Positions 26,508 through 34,719 of a stretch of DNA of 44,417 nucleotides are shown here, in pieces (positions within the stretch are counted from its first letter, which is position 1; each line of letters begins with the position of its first letter). Where the stretch lies: positions 1-44,417 of the forward strand of contig CAVEQO010000017.1 of NCBI GenBank assembly GCA_963617965.1, given 5' to 3'. The notes beneath the pieces are model-generated. The model made no database searches and was not told where the DNA came from. It worked only from the letters and a program-made list of their open reading frames with translations. This DNA comes from UBA6382 sp963617965. Its GTDB lineage: Bacteria; Bacteroidota; Bacteroidia; Bacteroidales; Bacteroidaceae. The position numbers were made by a program, and so were the translations under genes.

Positions 26508-27800
26508 CTATCCCAACATTGCCAATACGGAATAGAGAGGATAGTTGGTGAGCCAGTCTTGCTCACGGTATGGCGACATGGACAGGCGGATGCCTTGCAG
26601 GCCCGGATTGCGATCCACGAAGACGCGGAGACTCTTGGCCTGAAGGTTTTCCTCAGCCTTCACCTCTACGGGTAGAATCTTCTCCTCTTTTTGCAGCAGA
26701 AAATCTATTTCCCCACGTGAGTTCTCGGCCGACCAATAATAAATGGACAGGGAGGGAAGCGTCTTCAGTTGTTGCAACACATACTGCTCGGTCAAGGCTC
26801 CCTTGAAGTCGGAGAAAAGCGCATTGCCGCCCAGCAGGCTTTGGACGGGCACATTGCTCATGGCACACATCAAACCGATGTCCGACAAAAACATCTTGAA
26901 GGCAGAGAAGTCTTCATATGCCGCCAGAGGCAACAGGGCTTTCTTGCATCGGCTCACTTTATGGACAAGCCCGGCGTCCTTCAGCCATTCTATCGCCAGT
27001 TCGAAGTCCTTGGCGCGGGCTCCCTCTTTAACGGATCCATAAATAAATTTCTTGTTCTCCTTGGCGAGCTGGGTGGGGATGGAATGCCACACCATCCTGA
27101 TGCGTGGCACCTCGATGGCAGGGGCGTGCTTGGAAAAATCTCGCTCATAAGCCTCCAGTATCGCATTCTGTATCGTCCTGACCTTGCCCGGATTGTTGTC
27201 GCAGACAAAGGAGGAGACAGCCGCTGGCATACCGCCCACAAAATAGTATTGGCGGAGGCGTTCCTCAAACCTGTTTCTGAACATCGTGATCATCGGCCAC
27301 TCCTTTGCCTTGAGCAAATCCACCATCTTCTTTTCCCCTGTCGCTTCCAGAAACTCAAAGAAGGAGAGGGGGTGGAGATGCATGAAGTCAACCTTGCCCA
27401 CAGGGAACGAATCGCTCTTGTGCATGGCGATGCCCAGCAATGAACCGGCAGCCATCACATGATATTGCGGAGCTTTCTCGGCGAAATACTTGAGGGCGGT
27501 TATGCCTCGTGTGGCCTCTTGTATCTCATCAAGTAGGATAAGCGTGTTCTCGTCGATGCCCACTCCCGTGGTCCATTCCAGACTGGCGATGATGCGCGGA
27601 ATGTCAAAGTCGTGTTCGAATAATCCCCGGAGCGTACCATTGTCCTCGAAATTCACATAGGCATACTTGGAATATGCTTCCTTGGCAAATTCTTGCATCA
27701 GCCAGGTCTTTCCCACTTGGCGCGCTCCGAGCATGATGAGCGGTTTTCGGTTGCCGCTCTCTTTCCACCGGTATAGTTCCTTGACAGCATCTCGCTTCAT
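26508..27800 (-). CDS. AAA family ATPase with DUF4143 domain
   Basis: A 430-residue protein of the AAA_14-DUF4143 family, very common as accessory genes in Bacteroidota. Walker A GARQVGKTW lies at 25-33 and Walker B 'LILLDEIQEA' near 90. The C-terminal DUF4143 domain (about 190-430) holds 'ENSRGEIDFLLQKEEKILPVEVKA', a nuclease-like E-x-D-(x)n-E-V-K pattern seen in this family. Function is unknown; links to toxin-antitoxin or defence have been suggested for relatives. Both flanks hold decayed sequence, which fits a mobile or recently acquired gene. Confidence 0.85.
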   Translation of the reverse strand: MKRDAVKELYRWKESGNRKPLIMLGARQVGKTWLMQEFAKEAYSKYAYVNFEDNGTLRGLFEHDFDIPRIIASLEWTTGVGIDENTLILLDEIQEATRGITALKYFAEKAPQYHVMAAGSLLGIAMHKSDSFPVGKVDFMHLHPLSFFEFLEATGEKKMVDLLKAKEWPMITMFRNRFEERLRQYYFVGGMPAAVSSFVCDNNPGKVRTIQNAILEAYERDFSKHAPAIEVPRIRMVWHSIPTQLAKENKKFIYGSVKEGARAKDFELAIEWLKDAGLVHKVSRCKKALLPLAAYEDFSAFKMFLSDIGLMCAMSNVPVQSLLGGNALFSDFKGALTEQYVLQQLKTLPSLSIYYWSAENSRGEIDFLLQKEEKILPVEVKAEENLQAKSLRVFVDRNPGLQGIRLSMSPYREQDWLTNYPLYSVLAMLG

Positions 27801-27831
27801 AATAGTCTGATTGTTTGAATGTTCAATGCCG

Positions 27832-27865
27832 CAAAGTTACTTGTTTTCATTTGAAACGAAGCAAA
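27832..27865 (-). promoter_or_regulatory. Promoter of the ATPase gene
   Basis: The reverse strand has TTTG (27862-27865), a 22-base spacer and TAACTTTG (27832-27839), about 32 bases before the start codon. The -33 box lies inside the first of three imperfect direct repeats. Confidence 0.55.
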
Positions 27866-27954
27866 AGTCATCATTAAAAGTGTGTGGCATTACAAAAAGT
27901 CGTCCTTAAAAGTGCGAAAAACCACAAAAAGTCGTCCTGAAAAATGTATGGCGA
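27861..27954. repeat. Three imperfect ~31-bp direct repeats upstream of the ATPase
   Basis: Units begin at 27861, 27892 and 27924. The last two share the exact word ACAAAAAGTCGTCCT and the first is a weaker copy. The spacing of 31-32 bp is about three helical turns, so a protein bound to each would sit on one face of the DNA. The array begins at the promoter's -33 box and extends upstream. Confidence 0.6.
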
Positions 27955-27988
27955 CTTTCTCTTCGCATTCAAGGAGCCTCTTCTGTTG

Positions 27989-28084
27989 TCAGTCGGAGTC
28001 TGGGATAACCTCACGGTCTTGGATGACACGAAGCCTGTCGTGTTCGGCAAGAGTCTTTTCTGCTGCTTGCTGACGCCATACTCC
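27989..28084 (-). pseudogene. Fragment resembling a RhuM-family protein C-terminus
   Basis: On the minus strand an in-frame stretch ending at a TGA (27989-27991) contains AEKTLAEHDRLRVIQDREV. This resembles the 'EYxKFRVIQDREFxSDFD' tail of RhuM-type accessory proteins found near restriction-modification genes; the comparison is from memory. Nothing matching the rest of such a protein is visible, so it would be a remnant. Confidence 0.35.
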
Positions 28085-28105
28085 TTTTTGCTGACGGTTG
28101 CCGCC

Positions 28106-28432
28106 TCACTCCCCGAAAACTTTCAGTCCTATGATGGAGCATACCAGAGTGGTCAGAAAAAACATGCGGGCCAGAGTCACGGGTTCCCTGAAAACCAGTA
28201 TGCCCACAGCCACCGTGCCGGCCGCGCCTATGCCGGTCCACACGGCATAGGCCGTCCCTATGGGCAGGGTCTGCGCCGCCTTGGCCAGCAGCCCCATCGA
28301 TGCCGCCGACGCCACAAGGAAAGCCGTGCCCCACGCATACAGTTCCACGCCTGCCGTGCCGCGCAGCTTGCCGAGACAGAAGGTCATAGCCACCTCAAGT
28401 ATCCCTGCGCCAAAAAGTATCACCCAACTCAT
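28106..28432 (-). CDS. SMR family exporter, Gdx/SugE type
   Basis: A 108-residue small multidrug resistance family protein with four transmembrane helices and the essential membrane Glu at position 13 (GILEVAM). The helix-3 motif 'GTAYAVWTGIGAAG' and the lack of Emr-specific features point to the SugE/Gdx subtype, whose studied members export guanidinium with proton exchange. No guanidine riboswitch is visible upstream. The ATG at 28432 gives the family N-terminus (MSWVIL); an in-frame ATG at 28444 would add four residues. Its promoter is covered by a palindrome, suggesting repression. Confidence 0.85.
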   Translation of the reverse strand: MSWVILFGAGILEVAMTFCLGKLRGTAGVELYAWGTAFLVASAASMGLLAKAAQTLPIGTAYAVWTGIGAAGTVAVGILVFREPVTLARMFFLTTLVCSIIGLKVFGE

Positions 28433-28453
28433 ATCTGTGCCCATATTTTGTCT

Positions 28454-28487
28454 TGTTGGCTGCAAATTTAGCCATTTGCAGCCAACA
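28454..28487. promoter_or_regulatory. Palindromic operator candidate over the SMR promoter
   Basis: A perfect 14-bp inverted repeat (28454-28467 and 28474-28487) with a six-base centre covers the -7 box and most of the spacer. It could be a repressor site or, read as RNA, a terminator for the upstream minus-strand gene; no T-run follows, which favours the operator. Confidence 0.5.
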
Positions 28488-28493
28488 GCCAAA
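28463..28493 (-). promoter_or_regulatory. SMR gene promoter
   Basis: The reverse strand has TTTG (28490-28493), exactly 19 bases, then TAAATTTG (28463-28470). This is close to the ideal Bacteroidota promoter and would start transcription about 25 bases before the coding sequence. Confidence 0.7.
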
Positions 28494-28526
28494 GCGTTTT
28501 GCCGGTATTCCCGGCCTATGGCGGAC

Positions 28527-28976
28527 TCAGAATGTCAGGTAGTAGAACCGCTTCTTCAGAAACTCGTAGTCGTCCACCTTGTTCTGGTCATACTTCTTGC
28601 GGCTGAAACCGCAGATGCGGCAAAACTCGTCATACCATCCCGCAAACGATTTGGGCTTGTTTATCATCTCCTTGCTGTTGTAGAGCATGTTGGCGATGCG
28701 GGCCTGATCCTTGGGCAGCTGGAATGCGCTTATGTCCTCCGCCAGCATGGGCAGGTAGTCTATCTTGAGAGGGTTGCGCCCCTTGAAACCCATGCCGAAA
28801 TAGTTATCCAGACCGGACTGTATGTCCTGGGTGGCCACCGACCGCAAGGGCGCGTCGGCCGACTCGCTGCAGTTGTAGGTGTCCACGTGCTCTATGCGCG
28901 TGTGGATATAGGTGGCGCCGGCGGCCACATCCACCTTGGTGCCTATGGCAATGTTGCCGTTTATGGTCACGTCCAT
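28527..28976 (-). CDS. Hypothetical protein, 149 residues
   Basis: I do not recognise the family. The N-terminal part (1-35) reads like short beta strands (MDVTINGNIAIGTKVDV, then 'GATYIHTRIEHVDTYN') and the C-terminal part (90-149) is rich in Lys, Tyr and Asp with two Cys (FCRICGF) and ends in 'LKKRFYYLTF'. There is no signal peptide. The start follows the stop of the upstream 98-residue membrane protein by five bases, so the two are likely one unit. The upstream extension of the frame lies antisense to that gene's own frame and was rejected. Confidence 0.6.
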   Translation of the reverse strand: MDVTINGNIAIGTKVDVAAGATYIHTRIEHVDTYNCSESADAPLRSVATQDIQSGLDNYFGMGFKGRNPLKIDYLPMLAEDISAFQLPKDQARIANMLYNSKEMINKPKSFAGWYDEFCRICGFSRKKYDQNKVDDYEFLKKRFYYLTF

Positions 28977-28981
28977 CTTCG

Positions 28982-29278
28982 TTAGTGTTTGGCTACCAGA
29001 GTGTTTATGTTCACGTTCTCTATCTTTATCACCGAACGCCTGCGCTTCAGCAGACGGTTTTCGGAAAACAGGGCCAGCAGGTGGGTCAGCAGGTGCCGCA
29101 GACACATCTCGGCCACACGCACCACCACACACGAGAGGATTATCAGCACGGGGGCAAACAGCCCGCCGTACACAAGGCTTACAAGCAGCAGGGGGATAAT
29201 GCACAGCAGAGCCGCGCTCACTGAAATGCCCATCGCCGCCTGACGGCGGAATTCACTTTGCGTTACTTTGTTTTTCAT
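28982..29278 (-). CDS. Small membrane protein of unknown function
   Basis: A 98-residue protein with two strong hydrophobic segments (about 15-38 and 40-58) and a basic C-terminal region (Arg/Lys-rich at 73-86). No family was recognised. It is divergent from the WYL regulator with an inverted repeat between the two promoters and is followed by the 149-residue gene. A short two-gene unit controlled by the WYL protein is inferred from layout only. Confidence 0.6.
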   Translation of the reverse strand: MKNKVTQSEFRRQAAMGISVSAALLCIIPLLLVSLVYGGLFAPVLIILSCVVVRVAEMCLRHLLTHLLALFSENRLLKRRRSVIKIENVNINTLVAKH

Positions 29279-29303
29279 GACGGTTGTTTTTTGTTTACTG
29301 GTG

Positions 29304-29311
29304 CAAAGTAA
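29304..29311 (-). promoter_or_regulatory. -7 element of the 98-residue gene
   Basis: The reverse strand reads TTACTTTG, one mismatch from TAnnTTTG, 26 bases before the start codon. The expected -33 position falls inside the inverted repeat at 29319-29341. Confidence 0.4.
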
Positions 29312-29318
29312 ACGTCAT

Positions 29319-29341
29319 AGTGTTCCAAAAAGCGGAACACT
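29319..29341. promoter_or_regulatory. Inverted repeat between divergent promoters (operator candidate)
   Basis: AGTGTTCC (29319-29326) and GGAACACT (29334-29341) form a perfect 8-bp inverted repeat with a 7-base centre, the size expected for a dimeric regulator. It covers the -33 region of both divergent promoters. Confidence 0.55.
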
Positions 29342-29355
29342 TCAGAAAATTTTCC

Positions 29356-29363
29356 TATCTTCG
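29356..29363 (+). promoter_or_regulatory. -7 element of the WYL regulator gene
   Basis: TATCTTCG differs from TAnnTTTG by one base and lies 22 bases before the GTG start at 29385. Confidence 0.35.
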
Positions 29364-29384
29364 CCCAAAAATTTGTTCTGCACC

Positions 29385-30329
29385 GTGAAACTGACACAAC
29401 ACTCGTGGCTCGTAAGCCTGCTCAGCCAGCACCCTCAAGGCTATACTCTGGCGGAAATCAACGGATTCTGGCAACAGTCCAACGCCTACAACGGACGGCC
29501 GTTGTCGCGCACGTCGCTCTTCCGTGCGCGCGATACCATACTCAACCAGTTCGGCATTCTCATAGAGTGCGAGTTTCACCGGGGCAACTCGCGCTACAAA
29601 ATCGGCAATCCGACCGAACTGCAGCGCGACTCCATGAAAAACTGGCTCTACTCAAACCTCGCCGTAGGCAACCTCCTGGCTGACCATACCGCACTCAAAG
29701 ACCGCATAATTCTCGAAAACACACCCGTCAACACAGCCCACCTCCACTGCATACTGCAGGCCATGCGCCGCCACAGGCAGCTGGAAATGCACTACCAGAA
29801 GTACACCTCCGACTGCGCCACTGTGCGCACCGTGGCACCCATAGCCCTCAAACTGTGGAAACAGAGGTGGTATCTTCTGGCGCACCAGGACTCCGGCGAC
29901 AACAGCGCGTTCCGCGCCTCGCTGCGCGTCTTCTCGCTCAACCGGGTAAAGGATGTCACCATCACCGGACAGTCATTCAAAATTCCCGAAGGCTTCTCGC
30001 CGCACGAATATTTCAGCGACTGCTACGGAGTGCTTGCCAGCGACGGGGTCAAGCCCGAACGCATAGTGGTCAGAGCCTTCGGTCAGACACCACACTATCT
30101 CAGGGCTTTGCCGCTGCACCACTCGCAGAGGGAACTGGAGATGGGACCCGACCACACCGACTTCGAACTCTGCCTCAAACCCACGCCCGATTTCCTTTCA
30201 CACCTGCTCACACACGGAACGGGGCTCAAAATTCTCTCGCCGCAGAGCCTTGCGCAGGAAATGGCCGGCCGTCTGCGGCAGATGCTGCAGGCCTATGCAC
30301 CGGAACTGCGGTCTCCGTCTAAATCCTGA
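29385..30329 (+). CDS. WYL-domain transcriptional regulator
   Basis: A 314-residue regulator. The N-terminal part (about 1-85) is a winged-helix-like region ('GYTLAEINGFWQQ', 'LSRTSLFRARDTI'). The WYL domain (about 120-200) contains the literal W-Y-L in 'KQRWYLLAHQ' and the 'RVFSLNRV' strand that binds ligand or nucleic acid in relatives. A WCX-like C-terminal extension follows. The GTG at 29385 is chosen because it directly precedes the first helix; the frame is open upstream into the promoter. Its 3' end overlaps relA by 11 bases, convergently. Autoregulation through the adjacent inverted repeat is likely. Confidence 0.82.
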   Translation: MKLTQHSWLVSLLSQHPQGYTLAEINGFWQQSNAYNGRPLSRTSLFRARDTILNQFGILIECEFHRGNSRYKIGNPTELQRDSMKNWLYSNLAVGNLLADHTALKDRIILENTPVNTAHLHCILQAMRRHRQLEMHYQKYTSDCATVRTVAPIALKLWKQRWYLLAHQDSGDNSAFRASLRVFSLNRVKDVTITGQSFKIPEGFSPHEYFSDCYGVLASDGVKPERIVVRAFGQTPHYLRALPLHHSQRELEMGPDHTDFELCLKPTPDFLSHLLTHGTGLKILSPQSLAQEMAGRLRQMLQAYAPELRSPSKS

Positions 30330-32595
30330 CAGCCTTGAGAATGGACTCGATGCCCATGAGGTCACGGCATATCTCGTTGACCTCGGCAGTGTCGTGTACC
30401 AGCACTGTCACACAGGCATTGAACAGCCCCTTGTCGGTCTCTATGTTGAGCTTCTTCACGTTGAGCCCGCGCTTCTTGAACAGCGATTCGGCAATGTGGA
30501 ACAGCGTGCCCGCCTTGTCTACTCCCTCCACGTGGATGCAGGTCTCAAACAGGTGGCCGTGCTGCATGTTCCACTTCACTGCCACTATGTTGTTGCCGAA
30601 CTGCGTCTTCAGCCTGGTGGCCTCCTCGCACTCGCGCTTGTGGATGGTAAACATACACTCCCTGTCGTCTACATAGCCCAAAGCGTCGTCGTTGGGTATG
30701 GGACGGCAGCAGGGGGCTATGACGCATTTGTCTATGTTGACCTCGTCTATGGAGAAAACCTTCTTCTTGTCAATGGAACTGACAAACTCCTGCAGGTCGG
30801 AACTGTTCCTCACGGTCTCGTCGCCACTGCCGCGGTCTTTGTCCTTGCTGCCCACAAACGGGAGCAGCTTGCGCCACGACAGGCGGCCGGTCTTGCCGTG
30901 ACCGCGTATAAAGGCTATGTCGTCGTCACCCAGAGCCACCGTGCCGTCGGCCACGTCAAGCAGAAGCTGAGATTGGCTCGCACGCTGGTGGAAAACGCGC
31001 AGACGCTCCAGCACATTGCTGTTGAACTCTATGCCGTTGTCCTGCAAGAACTTGCGTATCTTGCGCTCGCCGCCCGACTCCTGCACGCGGTCCATCTTGC
31101 GCAGACAGGCCTGTATCTTGCTCTTTGCCTTGGCCGTCACTGCATAGTTCAGCCATTCGTGGCGCACCTGCTGGGTGCGCGCCGTGAGTATCTCCACCTG
31201 GTCGCCCGAATTGAGCTGGCAGGTGGCTGGCACGAGCTTGTGGTTCACCTTGGCACCTATGCAGTGGGTGCCAAGAAAGGAATGGATGGAAAAGGCGAAG
31301 TCAAGGGCCGTGGCGCCCGTGGGGAGCGTCTTGATTTCACCCTTGGGGGTAAACACTATTATCTCCGACGCGAAGAGATTGAGCTTTATGGTGTCAAGCA
31401 GGTCTATCGTGTCGGGCTGGGGGTCTTCCAGTATTTCCTTGATGGTGTGTATCCAGCCGTCCATCTTGTCGTCGGAAGACGTTGACAGACCGCTTTCGCG
31501 GTTCTTGTATTTCCAGTGGGCGGCCAGACCCTGCTCCGCTATCTCCTGCATGCGCTCCGAGCGTATCTGCACCTCTATCCAGTTGCCCTCGGCATCCATC
31601 AGCGTCACGTGGAGTGCCTGGTAACCGTTGGCCTTGGGATGGTTCACCCAGTCGCGGGTGCGGTCGGGATGGGCCTTGTAGATGCGGGTCAGGGCCACGT
31701 AGATGTTGAAGCACGTGTTCACCTCGTCTTCGCCGGGCTTGGGCTTGAAGACAATGCGGGTGGCCAGTATGTCGAAAATCTCCTCGAAAGAGACGTGCTT
31801 GTTCTGCATCTTCTTCCAGATGGAATATGGGGTCTTGATGCGGGCCGACATGTCGTAGTCCAGCCCCAGGCCGTCAAGGGCCTGCCTTATGGGACCGGTA
31901 AATTCGCTGAACACGGTGTCGCGCTCGGCCTTGGTGGCGGCAAGCTTTTTCTGAATGGTGTCGTACTCCTCGGGATGCTCGTACTTGAAACTCAGGTCTT
32001 CAAGCTCGTTCTTTATCTTGTTGAGTCCCAGACGGTCGGCGATTGGCGCATAGATGTAGAGGGTCTCTCCGGCTATCTTGTACTGTTTGCCAGGAAGCAT
32101 CGACGAGAGTGTCCGCATATTGTGGAGGCGGTCTGAAATCTTTATCAGTATCACGCGGATGTCCTCGCTCATCGTGAGCAGGAGCTTCTTGAACGTCTCG
32201 GCCTGGAGCGAGGCCCTGTCGCCGAAGATGCCGCCCGATATCTTCGTCAGCCCCTCCACGATGTTGGCTATCTTGTCTCCGAACAGGTTCTTTATGTCCT
32301 CAAACGTGTATTCCGTGTCCTCCACCACATCGTGCAGCAGGGCCGCACACACCGATGTCGACCCCATCCCCATCTCGCCGCATACTATCTGGGCCACAGC
32401 TATGGGGTGCAGTATGTAAGGCTCGCCCGAACGGCGGCGCACTCCCTTGTGGGCCTGCTTGGCGAAGTTGAACGCGCGCGTTATGATATCCACCTTCTTG
32501 CGGTGGTTCGACGCAAGGTAGGTGTCAAGCAGGTGGCGGAACGCTGCGTATATCTGTTGTTCCTCTGCGCTTTCGGTTGTCCTTTCGTCTGTCAT
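30319..32595 (-). CDS. relA/spoT: Bifunctional (p)ppGpp synthetase/hydrolase
   Basis: A 758-residue long RSH enzyme making and degrading the stringent-response alarmone. The HD hydrolase domain (about 40-200) retains H63, the HD pair at 88-89 and 'KISDRLHNMRTL', so hydrolysis should work. The synthetase domain (about 250-370) shows 'RIKTPYSIWKKM', 'WVNHPKANGYQALH' and 'EVQIRSERM'. TGS (about 410-475), a middle region and a C-terminal ACT domain follow. It is last in the parA-parB-DUF5683-mltD-relA series, starting 10 bases beyond the mltD stop. Confidence 0.96.
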   Translation of the reverse strand: MTDERTTESAEEQQIYAAFRHLLDTYLASNHRKKVDIITRAFNFAKQAHKGVRRRSGEPYILHPIAVAQIVCGEMGMGSTSVCAALLHDVVEDTEYTFEDIKNLFGDKIANIVEGLTKISGGIFGDRASLQAETFKKLLLTMSEDIRVILIKISDRLHNMRTLSSMLPGKQYKIAGETLYIYAPIADRLGLNKIKNELEDLSFKYEHPEEYDTIQKKLAATKAERDTVFSEFTGPIRQALDGLGLDYDMSARIKTPYSIWKKMQNKHVSFEEIFDILATRIVFKPKPGEDEVNTCFNIYVALTRIYKAHPDRTRDWVNHPKANGYQALHVTLMDAEGNWIEVQIRSERMQEIAEQGLAAHWKYKNRESGLSTSSDDKMDGWIHTIKEILEDPQPDTIDLLDTIKLNLFASEIIVFTPKGEIKTLPTGATALDFAFSIHSFLGTHCIGAKVNHKLVPATCQLNSGDQVEILTARTQQVRHEWLNYAVTAKAKSKIQACLRKMDRVQESGGERKIRKFLQDNGIEFNSNVLERLRVFHQRASQSQLLLDVADGTVALGDDDIAFIRGHGKTGRLSWRKLLPFVGSKDKDRGSGDETVRNSSDLQEFVSSIDKKKVFSIDEVNIDKCVIAPCCRPIPNDDALGYVDDRECMFTIHKRECEEATRLKTQFGNNIVAVKWNMQHGHLFETCIHVEGVDKAGTLFHIAESLFKKRGLNVKKLNIETDKGLFNACVTVLVHDTAEVNEICRDLMGIESILKAVRI

Positions 32596-32605
32596 GTCGT
32601 TGCGC

Positions 32606-33940
32606 TTATTTCACCCTCAGCTTGCGCCCTGCCCTGATCCTGTCGCCCTTGAGGTTGTTCAGTTTGCGGAGCTTGGCCACAGTGGTACCGTGGCGTGCGG
32701 CGATGGCCCCGAGGTTGTCTCCCTGGCGTATGGTCACTGTCTTGCCGCTGCGGGCAGAGCGTTCGCGCCGGCTCTGCCTGCGCCCGACGGTCGCCTTGCG
32801 CTTGGCGTGGGATGTCTCCTGCTCCTGCACCTCGCTGTCGTCCGTCGCCGGGGTCTCGTCCACCACGGCAGTGCTTCCGTCAACGGCATCTGTGGCGGAA
32901 ACCGAACTGCGGTATATGGAATCTTCAACGGCGGCAAACTTCACGCATAGCTCGTCGGGCAGAGCTATGACGCAGCGGCGGCGGCCGCCCGGAACCAGTG
33001 AAGTCCTGTACTGGGGATTGAAACCCTTCACCTCGTCTGCGCCAATGCCGCACGCCCCGGCTATCTGCTCCATCGTCATGTCATAATGCACCACGGCTGT
33101 GTCAAGCACCACGGGTCTGACAGCCCTGCGCGGCTTGATGTTGTGCTGGCTGTAGTTGTTCATTATGTACAGGGCGGCAATGAACGCGGGCACATAACCG
33201 CGGGTCTCGCCCGGCAGATAGGGGTAGATGGTCCAGTAGTCCTTGGAGCCGGCGCGCGCAATGGCGCGGTTTACGTTGCCGGGACCGCAGTTGTAGGCCG
33301 CCAGTACGAGACTCCAGTCTCCGTAGGTGTCGTAGAGGTTGCGCAGGTACTTGGCGGCAGCCTCGGTAGACAGGTATGGGTCGTTGCGCTCGTCGACCCA
33401 GCTGTTGATGTCCAGACCGTACATCTTGCCGGTGCTCGGCATGAACTGCCACAGGCCGCCCGCACCGGCGCGGCTCCGCGCCCTGGGGTTCACGGCCGAC
33501 TCTATCACAGGCAGGTAGTTGAGAGCCTCGGGTACGTCGTGCCTGTACAGTATGTCGTCGAAGATGTTGGCATAGAGGTTGTAACGCCCTATCATGCTCG
33601 CCACGGAGCCGCGCATACGGGTGGTGTAGCGGTCTATGTAGCTCCGCACCACGTTGTTGTACACGTGGAACTCCTCCGGGCCGGGTATGGCCTTGAGACG
33701 CTCCGCGAAATACTCGTCGGGAAAGAACGGGTTTCTGTCGGCAAGTTCCACGTCGTCGTCAAGCGGACTGAGGTAGTTCTTGTCGATATAGCTGTTCGCC
33801 TCGTCCTCCTGTGCCTCATACTGCAGGCCGTATGGCATGTCGCTCTCGTCGATACCGTAGTCTTCAATCTGTGCCAGAGCGGGCAGGCTTGCCATCACCA
33901 GCCCCGACGCCAATAGTATATGTCTGATTCTGTATGTCAT
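32606..33940 (-). CDS. mltD: Membrane-bound lytic murein transglycosylase with LysM (MltD-like)
   Basis: A 444-residue secreted enzyme that cleaves peptidoglycan glycan strands. Signal peptide 1-23; a lysozyme-like SLT domain (about 130-260) with catalytic E147 in 'LPVIESAVNP' and the 'GLWQFMPSTGKMYGL' and 'LAAYNCGPGNVNRA' motifs; a linker rich in Ser/Thr/Asp and then Arg/Lys; one C-terminal LysM domain (400-444). It has no lipobox, unlike E. coli MltD. It lies between DUF5683 and relA. Confidence 0.92.
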   Translation of the reverse strand: MTYRIRHILLASGLVMASLPALAQIEDYGIDESDMPYGLQYEAQEDEANSYIDKNYLSPLDDDVELADRNPFFPDEYFAERLKAIPGPEEFHVYNNVVRSYIDRYTTRMRGSVASMIGRYNLYANIFDDILYRHDVPEALNYLPVIESAVNPRARSRAGAGGLWQFMPSTGKMYGLDINSWVDERNDPYLSTEAAAKYLRNLYDTYGDWSLVLAAYNCGPGNVNRAIARAGSKDYWTIYPYLPGETRGYVPAFIAALYIMNNYSQHNIKPRRAVRPVVLDTAVVHYDMTMEQIAGACGIGADEVKGFNPQYRTSLVPGGRRRCVIALPDELCVKFAAVEDSIYRSSVSATDAVDGSTAVVDETPATDDSEVQEQETSHAKRKATVGRRQSRRERSARSGKTVTIRQGDNLGAIAARHGTTVAKLRKLNNLKGDRIRAGRKLRVK

Positions 33941-33994
33941 GATTCAACCTTGTGTGTTAGTCTTGCGGAAACCGCCGGCAGCCGGCGCACCGCC

Positions 33995-34702
33995 TCAGAA
34001 CTTTATGCTGCACTGCACTCCCAGTGCCTTGCCGCCGCTGCCTATGGCGTTGTGCTGCTCGATCGACGCCGGCTCAAACGACACGCTGAGATCCTTGCTT
34101 ATGTCGAATGTCGACAGCTGCGCGTCCACGTAGGCGTCGATCACCGAAACGAGATACACCCCGAAAAAGGCGAAGATGCTCATGTCGCGGTACTTGCGGT
34201 AGTAGTTGCGCTTGTGTCTGAAAATCTTCTTGAACTGATCCTCGCGCCCGGTTATGTCATAGCCCATGGGCAGCATGTTGGTATAGGAGTGCGTGTTGGG
34301 GTCGTCGTCCATGATGTCAAGATAGGCCTGCGAATAGTCGTTGTACATCTGCTGGTTCCACAGCAGGGCGTATGTGCAGCCCAGAAAGCCCCCGTAGATG
34401 ATGGGCAGTTTCCAGTATTTGCGGTTGTATATCTGGCCTGCGCCGGGCAGCACCAGCGACAGCCATAGGGCGCGGTTGGGGTTCGGCACGAAGACTGATC
34501 CGTCCTTGCGCAGCCTGTGTCTGCGTGGCTTGGCGATACAGGCGGAGTCTCCCTGCACCTGTGCCAGCGAATCGGCAGCCGCATACAGCGCAACCATGCC
34601 GGAGTCCGCGCTGACTACCGGATCGGCCATGACTCCGCGGGCTTCCGCGTTAGGGACGACAACGGCAACCGCCAGAACGGTCAGTATGGATATCCGGAAC
34701 AT
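33995..34702 (-). CDS. DUF5683 family protein
   Basis: A 235-residue protein with an N-terminal signal (1-22) and a DUF5683 core: 'RALWLSLVLPGAGQIYNRKYWKLPIIYGG' region (hydrophobic, GAGQIYN motif) and a later membrane-like segment near 178-192 ('IFAFFGVYLVSVIDAYVDA'). The family is conserved in Bacteroidota between parB and mltD but has no proven function; an envelope role is inferred. The ATG at 34702 is used; a GTG at 34705 directly precedes it. Confidence 0.85.
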   Translation of the reverse strand: MFRISILTVLAVAVVVPNAEARGVMADPVVSADSGMVALYAAADSLAQVQGDSACIAKPRRHRLRKDGSVFVPNPNRALWLSLVLPGAGQIYNRKYWKLPIIYGGFLGCTYALLWNQQMYNDYSQAYLDIMDDDPNTHSYTNMLPMGYDITGREDQFKKIFRHKRNYYRKYRDMSIFAFFGVYLVSVIDAYVDAQLSTFDISKDLSVSFEPASIEQHNAIGSGGKALGVQCSIKF

Positions 34703-34719
34703 CACTTGCGGGCGTTACG

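Noticed and set aside
30250..31485. 411-codon plus-strand frame
   Set aside because: Antisense to relA/spoT, with no domain of its own.
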